From Candidatus Peregrinibacteria bacterium GW2011_GWA2_33_10 (GTDB lineage Bacteria; Patescibacteriota; Gracilibacteria; UBA1369; GWC2-33-13), in assembly GCA_000989565.1 (NCBI GenBank), contig LBOO01000002.1, forward strand, positions 1-64,000: a DNA stretch of 64,000 nucleotides, in the 5' to 3' direction. Positions 37,523 to 46,093 of this stretch are shown here, one piece after another. Position 1 is the first letter of the stretch; every line of letters begins with the position of its first letter. Both the position numbers and the translations under genes were made by a program. The notes beneath the pieces were generated by a model. The model searched no databases, was not told where the DNA came from, and saw only the letters and a list, made by a program, of their open reading frames with translations.

Positions 37523-39280
37523 ATGAGATCCGGTTTTCGCAAAAAATCATCAAAAAGAAGGATATACAAAAAAATAAGTCTAATAGCTTTAGGATTTATT
37601 GTTATTATTTTTATTTATTTTTATGTTGCTCTTGGGGAATTGAATATTTTCGTAAAAAAATATTACAAAATCAGCGGATTTCCATTTTCTGAACGAAATT
37701 ATCTTATTCTGTTGCAAAACAATAGTGAATTGCGCCCAACCGGTGGCTTTATTTCCGCTTATGGTATCATCACGTTCAAATCAGGCTTTTTAACCAATGT
37801 GGAAATACACGATTCTTATGATCAAATAAATAAAATTTCATCACCCGCGCCTTACCCGTTAAGTGAACTGCTTTCAGGACCAACATATCCCGGCCATGGT
37901 TTTCGCGACGCTAATTTTAATCCTGATTTTTTTTCTTCAATCATAGATCTTCAATATTTTTTTTCCCGCGCTTATCCTGAAGTTAAATTGGATGGAGTCT
38001 TTGCGATTGATTTGAAATTCATTGAAAATATTTTAAAAATGACCGGCCCGATTCAGGCGGAATCGGATCTCTTTACCGGAGAAAATATCTTTACAAAGTT
38101 GGAGCAACAGGTTTCGGATATTGATTTGCATAATATTGATGCCATAAATTCCCGTAAAGACATATTAAAGCGGTTCGCCGGCGCATTGATGAAAAAAGCC
38201 TCATTTAAACTGACGCGACCTTCGAAAATAAAAGAAGTGGTTATTAACAACTTGGACCAAAAACATATTTTATTATTTTTCTTTGATCCCAAAATAAATG
38301 ATTTTATTGTGAAAAATAACTGGAATGGGGCGTTAAAAAACAAAGGGGGAGATTTTGTAGGCGTAATAGAAGCCAATCTCGGAGGCATGAAATCAGATAG
38401 ATATATAAAAAGAAGTATAAACTATGAAATAGACTTAAACAATCAAAATGCCAATCAAGAGTATTCACAAATTGATGCCTCTCTGAAAATTACCATAGAA
38501 CACGGAGGGGCGCAAAACACGCCTTTAAGCGGATGGTATCAGGGCTGGATTAGGCCTTTTATTCCTGAAGGCGCACAAATTAAATCTCTTCAAATTCATG
38601 ATCAGAATTTTCAAATTGTAAATTTTATTGATGATAAATCAAAATTGTTGAAAATAAATCATTTTGATCAGGTTAATAACTTGGTTGCCCCGGGAATCAG
38701 AATTAATATGAATCCGGGTGAAAAAAGAATAATAAGTCTCAAATATTCATTACCATCGCGAATACTTGCCAATAACACCTATAAATTGTATTTGAGAAAA
38801 CAACCCGGTACAGATCTTGATTATTATTCGGTAATCATTAAAGCGCCCCTGGAAAGTTCAATGACAAGTGAAGAATTTGAAGTAAAAGAGGACAGAGCAT
38901 TTTTTTCCGGTTTTTTAAAAACAGACAAATCATTGCAACTACAGATTTATCCGGACAAGTCGCCACCTAGAATAATTCAGCAAAACATTCCGGAATTAAA
39001 CCATATTAAAGTTACGTTTAATGAACCAATAAATCAAAATTCAGCTTACTACATTGAAATTTTTGATACAGATTTAAAGAATCCGAATTTAAAAGAACAA
39101 ATTATCTTTGAAAAATATTATTTTTCCGATCCAAGAACATTGGACATCATTACTTCAGGCATGAATAACCAAAAAGAAGAACACTATATAATAAAGTTAT
39201 ATGGAATAAATGACCTAAACGGCAATTTAACTTCAGAAAATCCTCGTCAAATTACTGCTGTTTATCGGTACGGACTTTAA
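37523..39280 (+). CDS. DUF4012-family membrane-anchored protein
   Basis: YLILLQNNSELRPTGGFISAYGIITFKSG.. and DFFSSIIDLQYFFSRAYPEVKLDGVFAIDLKFIENILKMTGPI. Confidence 0.85.
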   Translation: MRSGFRKKSSKRRIYKKISLIALGFIVIIFIYFYVALGELNIFVKKYYKISGFPFSERNYLILLQNNSELRPTGGFISAYGIITFKSGFLTNVEIHDSYDQINKISSPAPYPLSELLSGPTYPGHGFRDANFNPDFFSSIIDLQYFFSRAYPEVKLDGVFAIDLKFIENILKMTGPIQAESDLFTGENIFTKLEQQVSDIDLHNIDAINSRKDILKRFAGALMKKASFKLTRPSKIKEVVINNLDQKHILLFFFDPKINDFIVKNNWNGALKNKGGDFVGVIEANLGGMKSDRYIKRSINYEIDLNNQNANQEYSQIDASLKITIEHGGAQNTPLSGWYQGWIRPFIPEGAQIKSLQIHDQNFQIVNFIDDKSKLLKINHFDQVNNLVAPGIRINMNPGEKRIISLKYSLPSRILANNTYKLYLRKQPGTDLDYYSVIIKAPLESSMTSEEFEVKEDRAFFSGFLKTDKSLQLQIYPDKSPPRIIQQNIPELNHIKVTFNEPINQNSAYYIEIFDTDLKNPNLKEQIIFEKYYFSDPRTLDIITSGMNNQKEEHYIIKLYGINDLNGNLTSENPRQITAVYRYGL

Positions 39281-39410
39281 TTCAGTAACTTTTTGAAGCA
39301 CACTCTCATTCAGACACTTTACTTCCAATAAGTAATATGCTAAATTCTTAATGAAAAAATTGTTTATATTTAATTTTCAAATTTTTTAAACTAAGTCGAT
39401 TGTCTAAACA

Positions 39411-39445
39411 TAGTCTTTTAAAAGACTAAAGTTGACTTTAAAGTC
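39411..39445. promoter_or_regulatory. tandem perfect palindromes upstream of guaA
   Basis: TAGTCTTTTAAAAGACTA (39411-39428) and GACTTTAAAGTC (39434-39445). Confidence 0.5.
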
Positions 39446-39468
39446 TTTCACATTTTTTAAATGTTTGT

Positions 39469-41271
39469 ATGGATAAAATTGCTGTCCTTGATTTTGGTGG
39501 CCAATATGCTCACCTGATTGCAAGCCGGATAAGAAGGCAGGGAGTTTACGCGGAAATCAAACGCCCTAAAACACCGGCTTATTTATTGAAAAATTATAAA
39601 GGTATTATCTTGTCGGGAGGACCCAGAAGTGTCTTTGAAAAAAATTCACCGCGGTGTGATAAAAGAATTTTTGATTTAAATATCCCAATATTGGGAATTT
39701 GTTATGGACATCATCTGATGGCTTTTTTACAGCGCGGTTACGTGAAGCCAGCGCCGACAAAAGAATTTGGTCCCGCTGAACTTACAATCAATGATAATTC
39801 CCACATTTTTAAAGACATAGATACCAAACAAACAGTTTGGATGAGCCACGGAGATTCTGTCACAGTTGTTCCCAGAAATTTCAAAGTCATAGCTAGCACC
39901 AAAGATTGTGAAAATGCGGCTATCGCTGATGAGCAAATGAAATTTTACGGTGTTCAATTTCATCCTGAAGTTACACATACAGCTTGCGGTGATCAGATTT
40001 TTAATAATTTTTTAGAAATTTGCAACGCTAAAAGAGATTGGGATTTAAGTGAATATCTCGAGAAAAAAATTGCTTATATTAAAGACTACGTAAGAGATAG
40101 GCGAGTATTTATGCTAATAAGCGGAGGAGTTGATTCCACTGTTTCTTTTGCCATTTTGGAAAAAGCTTTGGGAAAAGAGAGAGTATACGGATTGTTTGTA
40201 GATACCGGTTTTATGCGATATCAAGAGAAAGAACAAGTTGAAAAGGCCTTAAAAGAAATCGGAGTGGAAAACCTTCACGTTTATGATGCCAAAAAAGAAT
40301 TTTATTCATCTTTGAAAAACGTATATGATCCGGAAATAAAAAGAGCGGTAATCGGGAATTTATTTTTAGAAATAAAAGACAAAGTCAGTAAAGATCTCAG
40401 ACTTAACATTGATGAATGGATGCTGGGGCAGGGGACAATTTATCCGGATACCATCGAGTCAGGAGGAACGCAATATTCATCCCGCATAAAAACTCACCAT
40501 AATAGAGTTGAAGGAATTCAAGAATTAATTAAAAGAAAAAGAATAATCGAGCCCGTAAAAGAATTATACAAAGATGAAGTACGTCAAATTGGAGAAAAAC
40601 TGGGATTACCTAAAGAACTTGTTTGGAGACAGCCATTTCCCGGACCGGGTTTAGCGGTTCGAATTCTCTGCGCCAAAAAAGAAAATTATCCACCCAATCA
40701 TTTGGCTTTGGAAAGACAAGTCAATATGCTCCTCGCGGAAACTGATAATTTAAAAGGGAAAGTTTTACCTATAAAAAGTGTTGGTGTTCAAGGAGATAAC
40801 AGGACTTACCGTCATCCTCTGGTAATTTACGGAGACACCACATGGGATGAACTCAAAAATATTTCCACTAAATTGATCAATCAGTTTAAAGAAATAAATC
40901 GTGTAGTTTATGGCTTTGGAATAAGTAATATCGAAAATGTACAATTATCTCTTTCCGAACTTGCCGAGGATAGAATCAAGCTCCTTCAAAAAGCTGATAA
41001 AATAGTGCAGGATGCGATTTTTGAAAAAGATCTAACTAAAGATATTTGGCAATTCCCGGTTGTTTTGCTGCCTGTGAATTTTAATAATCAAGGAAAAGAA
41101 AGTATAGTGCTACGGCCTGTTGAATCTATGGACGCAATGAGTGCGGGCGTTTATGAACTTGATTGGATGACAGTTAAGAAAATAGCTGATGACTTATTGA
41201 TAATACCGGACATCTCAGCTGTTCTTTATGATGTTACCAGCAAGCCGCCGGCCACAATTGAGTGGGAATAA
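39469..41271 (+). CDS. guaA: GMP synthase (glutamine-hydrolysing), long form
   Basis: GATase (ILGICYGHHLMAFL), SGGVDSTVSFAIL P-loop, C-terminal KPPATIEWE. Confidence 0.96.
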   Translation: MDKIAVLDFGGQYAHLIASRIRRQGVYAEIKRPKTPAYLLKNYKGIILSGGPRSVFEKNSPRCDKRIFDLNIPILGICYGHHLMAFLQRGYVKPAPTKEFGPAELTINDNSHIFKDIDTKQTVWMSHGDSVTVVPRNFKVIASTKDCENAAIADEQMKFYGVQFHPEVTHTACGDQIFNNFLEICNAKRDWDLSEYLEKKIAYIKDYVRDRRVFMLISGGVDSTVSFAILEKALGKERVYGLFVDTGFMRYQEKEQVEKALKEIGVENLHVYDAKKEFYSSLKNVYDPEIKRAVIGNLFLEIKDKVSKDLRLNIDEWMLGQGTIYPDTIESGGTQYSSRIKTHHNRVEGIQELIKRKRIIEPVKELYKDEVRQIGEKLGLPKELVWRQPFPGPGLAVRILCAKKENYPPNHLALERQVNMLLAETDNLKGKVLPIKSVGVQGDNRTYRHPLVIYGDTTWDELKNISTKLINQFKEINRVVYGFGISNIENVQLSLSELAEDRIKLLQKADKIVQDAIFEKDLTKDIWQFPVVLLPVNFNNQGKESIVLRPVESMDAMSAGVYELDWMTVKKIADDLLIIPDISAVLYDVTSKPPATIEWE

Positions 41272-41289
41272 AAAATTTAATAAATATCC

Positions 41290-41736
41290 ATGAAATTTAA
41301 AAAACCTCTTGCGTTCATCTTCCTTATAATTTTTGTTTCCGTATTATATCTCACGGACAAAAACTTTTCCAAAGAAGTGGACTCGCAGCTTGACAGTATT
41401 GATGTGAGCTTAACGAAAAATCAAATTTCCGGTGAAGAATTAAATAAAAAAATAGAAGAAAAAAGCGACATAATTATACTCGACGTCCGTTTTGAGGAAG
41501 AATATTTAAACGGCCATATACCGGCCGCTAAATTGTTAAGCATGAATTTAATCAGTAAAGAAAAGCTTTTTAATCTTATCCCCGTAGAAGATGAATTAAT
41601 TATAATTTATAGCTACACTGACGAAAGAAGCGATAAAAGTACTCAAAAAGTAAAAGAATTAGGATATACAAACATAAAAATACTAAAGGGAGGATACAAA
41701 AGTTGGACGGAAAAAAATTTGCCGATTGAAAAATAA
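41290..41736 (+). CDS. rhodanese-like protein, membrane-anchored
   Basis: IILDVRFEEEYLNGHIPAAKLL..ILKGGYKSWTEKNLPIE; active-site Cys apparently absent (IIYSYTDERS). Confidence 0.75.
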   Translation: MKFKKPLAFIFLIIFVSVLYLTDKNFSKEVDSQLDSIDVSLTKNQISGEELNKKIEEKSDIIILDVRFEEEYLNGHIPAAKLLSMNLISKEKLFNLIPVEDELIIIYSYTDERSDKSTQKVKELGYTNIKILKGGYKSWTEKNLPIEK

Positions 41737-41776
41737 AATCCTTTCATGATAAATTGATAAAAATTAATTACTTAAA

Positions 41777-42547
41777 TTGGCTGAGAATTTTTTTCATATT
41801 CATGTTCACGAAAAGACCCGGAAAGAAGCTTTAAGAGTTTTAAAGAGTTTTATGGAAGGGAAAAAATACAATTTGACTCAAGAATTTACAGGGAAGGAAA
41901 TTGAAAAATTCGAGTTTAAAGAACGAAAAAATCAGGCGATCTTCATAATCACGCAGGAACATAAATCATGGACAACTATTTACGGCCCTATGAAAGAAAA
42001 TGAATTATTGGAATTGGCGCTTTTCATTTCCAATAAAGAAAAAGCAAAAACTCTCTTCCTAATGCTCTATGAAGATGATGTTTTTCTTTATAATTTATTT
42101 AAAAATGGAGAAATGTTGGCGGAATATAATTCTTGCCCCAATTATTTTGAAGATAGAGTTACAAACCGCCAAATCATTGAATCAAAAGAAGATTCTGAGA
42201 TCTTTTTAAAAGAATTTCCCTTCACAAAAGAGAAGAAATCACTCATTAAAAAAATGTTAACGGAAGGATGGGTTATCAATCAAAAAGATTTTGAAAGAAA
42301 TTCAAAATATTTGGATCCCGGCGTTTTAATGAATGAATTTGGCCAAAGCCTAAATATTGAATCAAAATATTTAAATATAAATTATATGGATTTTTTTGCT
42401 GATCAGGACTTCTTAAAGAAATTTCCCAATTATAAAAATTTAAAAATATTGATCTACAAAAAAAAATCATATCTTTGGATTTGGCTGCTTTTACTATTAT
42501 TTATTTTCAGCGGAAAGTTATATCAGCTGATAATGAGCTATTTTTAG
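41777..42547 (+). CDS. hypothetical protein with C-terminal TM (TTG start)
   Basis: 256-aa ORF, C-terminal hydrophobic helix, ends just before recR. Confidence 0.6.
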   Translation: MAENFFHIHVHEKTRKEALRVLKSFMEGKKYNLTQEFTGKEIEKFEFKERKNQAIFIITQEHKSWTTIYGPMKENELLELALFISNKEKAKTLFLMLYEDDVFLYNLFKNGEMLAEYNSCPNYFEDRVTNRQIIESKEDSEIFLKEFPFTKEKKSLIKKMLTEGWVINQKDFERNSKYLDPGVLMNEFGQSLNIESKYLNINYMDFFADQDFLKKFPNYKNLKILIYKKKSYLWIWLLLLLFIFSGKLYQLIMSYF

Positions 42548-43155
42548 ATAAAATCTTTGCGGCCTAAAATTGAATTTTTTAAACTGACATCATCCGCATA
42601 TTCTAAATTGCTGCCAACAGGCAATCCTTTAGCAATTCTGGTTATTTGAATGTCCGAATTTTTAAGTTGATTATAAATATATTGTGCTGTAGCTTCTCCT
42701 TCCAGTCCCAAATTCGTAGCTAAAATTATTTCTTTTATAATAGGATCATTCTTCCTGACTCGATTAAACAATTCTTCGATTCTAAGATCGTTCAGCCCTA
42801 TGCCATCAATAGGGGACAAGGCTCCATGAAGAACATGATAAACTCCTTTAAAAGAGTGTGTTTTCTCAATAGCCACAATATCCAGAGGTTCTTCCACCAC
42901 GCAAATAAGATCTTTTTCTCGATAAGAATTACTGCAAATTTCACAAGGATTTTCAGTGCTGAAATTAAAGCAGCTTTGACAATGTATGATTCCGTCCCGC
43001 AGCTTGATTAAAGAATCACCCAAATCCCGTGATTTTCGCTGGTCGCTTCGAAGCAGGTGAAAGGTGAGTCTTTCCGCGGTTTTAGGACCAATGCCGGGAA
43101 GCTTTGTAAATTCTTCTATTAAGTTTCTTATATTTCTAGGTAAAAAATCACTCAT
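42544..43155 (-). CDS. recR: recombination protein RecR
   Basis: LIEEFTKLPGIGPKTAERLTFHLL, zinc finger CQSC..CEIC, Toprim. Confidence 0.95.
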   Translation of the reverse strand: MSDFLPRNIRNLIEEFTKLPGIGPKTAERLTFHLLRSDQRKSRDLGDSLIKLRDGIIHCQSCFNFSTENPCEICSNSYREKDLICVVEEPLDIVAIEKTHSFKGVYHVLHGALSPIDGIGLNDLRIEELFNRVRKNDPIIKEIILATNLGLEGEATAQYIYNQLKNSDIQITRIAKGLPVGSNLEYADDVSLKNSILGRKDFI

Positions 43156-43158
43156 AAA

Positions 43159-43698
43159 TTATTTAATTAGATTCAAAAATTCGCTCCTTGTATTTTGATT
43201 ATTTTTAAATAGTCCCGTAACAGCGGAAGTAGTCATCAAAGTTCCTTGTTTTTGAACTCCTCTTGCCATTATGCACATATGCTTGGCTTCCAATACTACA
43301 CCCACGCCTTTGGGTGATAAAATTTCCTGTAAAGTATCAGCAATTTGTTTTGTTAATCGTTCCTGATTTTGTAATCTTCGTGAAAAAATATCAACCAATC
43401 GGGGCAATTTGGATAATCCGATAATTTTACCGTTTGGGATATAACCAATATGAGCCTTGCCAAAAAAAGGCAGCAAATGATGCTCGCAAGTACTATAAAA
43501 CTCAATATCCTTGCTGATAATCATCTGATCGTAGTTTTCATCATCGAAAATGGTTAAAATATCCTGTGGATTCATTTTATATCCTGAAAAAATAGTTGCA
43601 TAAGAATCTACCACTCTTTTTGGAGTACCTTTCAAGCCCTCTCGATTTATATCTTCTCCTGTAGAACGAATAATTTCTTCAATATTTTTTTCTAACAT
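43159..43698 (-). CDS. folE: GTP cyclohydrolase I
   Basis: FYSTCEHHLLPFFGKAHIGYIPNGKIIGLSKLPRLVD; MCIMARGVQKQGT. Confidence 0.97.
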   Translation of the reverse strand: MLEKNIEEIIRSTGEDINREGLKGTPKRVVDSYATIFSGYKMNPQDILTIFDDENYDQMIISKDIEFYSTCEHHLLPFFGKAHIGYIPNGKIIGLSKLPRLVDIFSRRLQNQERLTKQIADTLQEILSPKGVGVVLEAKHMCIMARGVQKQGTLMTTSAVTGLFKNNQNTRSEFLNLIK

Positions 43699-43706
43699 AT
43701 TAAAAA

Positions 43707-44300
43707 TTAAGATCTTTTACATAATTGAATAAAATATTTATGAATATCCGGCTTATCTCCTAATTCAGGATGAAAAGTTGAAACCATTAAATTTTCCTCT
43801 TGCGCAAAAATAATATCATTTTTATATTTTGCCAATATTTTTACGTTTTTCCCTATTTCATTAATTTTTGGCGCCCGAATAAAAATTGCCGGAAACATTT
43901 TTAACTTTAATTCATTTATATCTATATTATCAACAAAACTATAAATTTGCGAACCATAAGCATTTCTACAAACTGTAATATCCATTAAATTTAAATTTTT
44001 AACTCCGCCATTATTATCAATAATTCGTTTAGACAATAAAATAGCCCCCGCGCAAGTTCCATAAATACCCATTCCGTCTTTTACTTTTTTCTTTATTTTT
44101 TCAGACAGATTAAATCTTTCCAGCAGCTTGGAAATAGTGGTTGACTCGCCTCCGGGAATAATCAGACCATGAATTTTATTTAAATCCTGTTTTTCCCTGA
44201 CAATTATAGTTTCAACATCAGACTTCTCTAAAGCATTCACATGCTCAATAATAGATCCCTGTATCCCCAAAACTCCGATTTTTAACTTTTTTATAAGCAT
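43707..44300 (-). CDS. pdxT: pyridoxal 5'-phosphate synthase glutaminase subunit PdxT
   Basis: KIGVLGIQGSIIEHVNALEK..IIPGGESTTISKLLE..YGTCAGAILLSK. Confidence 0.95.
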   Translation of the reverse strand: MLIKKLKIGVLGIQGSIIEHVNALEKSDVETIIVREKQDLNKIHGLIIPGGESTTISKLLERFNLSEKIKKKVKDGMGIYGTCAGAILLSKRIIDNNGGVKNLNLMDITVCRNAYGSQIYSFVDNIDINELKLKMFPAIFIRAPKINEIGKNVKILAKYKNDIIFAQEENLMVSTFHPELGDKPDIHKYFIQLCKRS

Positions 44301-44424
44301 AAATTAAATCAAAAGCTTACGTAAGATAAAGCAAAATGCACAAAAATTCAATTGCTTGACCTTGACAAATATGTATGTAATCTTTTTAATTACTAGCCTC
44401 ACGGTATTTTATAAAACAATAAAA

Positions 44425-44709
44425 ATGAAAGAAAAAAAAATTCCAAATAATCCAAATTTATCTGCATTTGAAGAAGATTTTATTTTAGGGTTAGAAACCA
44501 ATAAGCCCGGGATGTATGTTCTTAATCGTCCATTAACCGAGGGAGAAATGGACAAACTGCCTTTAAATACTATGATTATACAATACGGGGCATATTTCGC
44601 TATACAAATTTTTTCAGAAGTTCCAGAAGATAGGGAAAGACCCATGGAATCACTTAATTTAATTATCTCAAAAATTAAAAAAATCACACAAAAAGTTCTT
44701 TATAAATGA
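44425..44709 (+). CDS. hypothetical protein
   Basis: Likely start MKEKKIPNNPNLSAFEEDFILGLE; no family recognised. Confidence 0.45.
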   Translation: MKEKKIPNNPNLSAFEEDFILGLETNKPGMYVLNRPLTEGEMDKLPLNTMIIQYGAYFAIQIFSEVPEDRERPMESLNLIISKIKKITQKVLYK

Positions 44710-44723
44710 AATTAATTATAGTT

Positions 44724-45500
44724 TTAGTGAACAATAAACAAGCTGCTGCCTGAACCGGTTAAATGAGCTTTTGCTCCTTTTTTGGAAATTTTATCCATCT
44801 CTTTTCTGATTTCAGGAAAGTTTTTAAAAATCAAAGGCTCAAAATCATTATGAATATTTTCTTTTATTTGTGCCAAGTCATTTTTTCCCAATGCAAAAAT
44901 AAGATTTTCAGTTTTCTTCACATCCTTTCCCACATCATATTCATCAATATTTTTATACGCCCAGGGGGTATCAATGGAAATGTTTGGAAAGTTTAAAATT
45001 TCCAAGTTTAATTTTGGCGCGTTCTTTATAATCGTGATTTTCTCACCGAAATTTTCACCTAAAGCAACACCGCCTTCAATAAAAAACGGCGCATCCATTC
45101 CAATTTTTTCCGCTAAAATCCTAAGTTCATCATTATTCAAATCTAAATTCCACAATTTATTTAAAGCTTTTAAAATTGAGGCACCATTAGAACTGCCGCC
45201 TCCCAATCCGCCGCCCATAGGAATGTTTTTTTTGATTTTAATCTGAACACCCTGTTTTATATTAAACTTATTTTGTAGAATATTGGTTGCTTTAAACATC
45301 GTATTTTTATTGTCTCTAGGGACATCTTTGTTATCACACAAAATTTCAGTACTTAAATTATCTTTGGTTTTTAATTCGATTTCATCAAAAAGATCTTCAA
45401 TTTCATAAAAAACGGTTTTTAAAAAATGAAAAGAAGTAACAGAATCTTTCCCTAAAATATCTAAACCCGGATTAACCTTTGCGCAGGATTTTAAAAGCAT
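44724..45500 (-). CDS. ispE: 4-diphosphocytidyl-2-C-methyl-D-erythritol kinase
   Basis: AKVNPGLDILGK, IPMGGGLGGGSSNGASILKALN GHMP motif, AHLTGSGSSLF. Confidence 0.93.
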   Translation of the reverse strand: MLLKSCAKVNPGLDILGKDSVTSFHFLKTVFYEIEDLFDEIELKTKDNLSTEILCDNKDVPRDNKNTMFKATNILQNKFNIKQGVQIKIKKNIPMGGGLGGGSSNGASILKALNKLWNLDLNNDELRILAEKIGMDAPFFIEGGVALGENFGEKITIIKNAPKLNLEILNFPNISIDTPWAYKNIDEYDVGKDVKKTENLIFALGKNDLAQIKENIHNDFEPLIFKNFPEIRKEMDKISKKGAKAHLTGSGSSLFIVH

Positions 45501-45506
45501 ACAATC

Positions 45507-46010
45507 TTATTTAAAGTAAGTACATCCAATGACTCTTGAGTGTCTGAAAATCAAATAAAAACAAAGAGTAATCAAAATAATTAAGATTTGTTGAGCCAGA
45601 CAAAAAATACAAACCGCGTTCAAAATAAAAAGTTCAGCATAGGAAAGATAAAGAGAAAATAACACTCCGAATAAAGAAAATAGCATTATGAAAACAAGAA
45701 CTGTTCTATTGGTTAAGCCGTGATGAATATTTTTAAAATCAAATTTATTGAAAAAAAGAATACTAACTATAAAAATTAGAATATAACTTAAAATACCCCA
45801 AATGGATACAGGTACATTTAAAAATTCCGAATAAATGGATTTATTAACCTTATCACAATTTAAAAAATCATTGATGTTGCAAATCGCCCCTATATCAATC
45901 TTATAATGCTGATAAATCAAATAAATACAAATTAGAATTGCCGCGCCTGAAAAAATTAATATCAAATTTAATAAGTTTTTTTCTATTTTGCATATTGTTA
46001 ACTGATTCAT
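45507..46010 (-). CDS. vitamin K epoxide reductase (VKOR) family protein
   Basis: CNINDFLNCDKVNKSIYSEFLNVPVSIWGILSY and NAVCIFCLAQ (CxxC). Confidence 0.88.
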   Translation of the reverse strand: MNQLTICKIEKNLLNLILIFSGAAILICIYLIYQHYKIDIGAICNINDFLNCDKVNKSIYSEFLNVPVSIWGILSYILIFIVSILFFNKFDFKNIHHGLTNRTVLVFIMLFSLFGVLFSLYLSYAELFILNAVCIFCLAQQILIILITLCFYLIFRHSRVIGCTYFK

Positions 46011-46093
46011 TTTTATTGATTAAAGATACTGAAATTCTTAAAAATTATAATCTTCATTCTCAAAAAAACCAAAATGATTTTAAAACACTTTCT

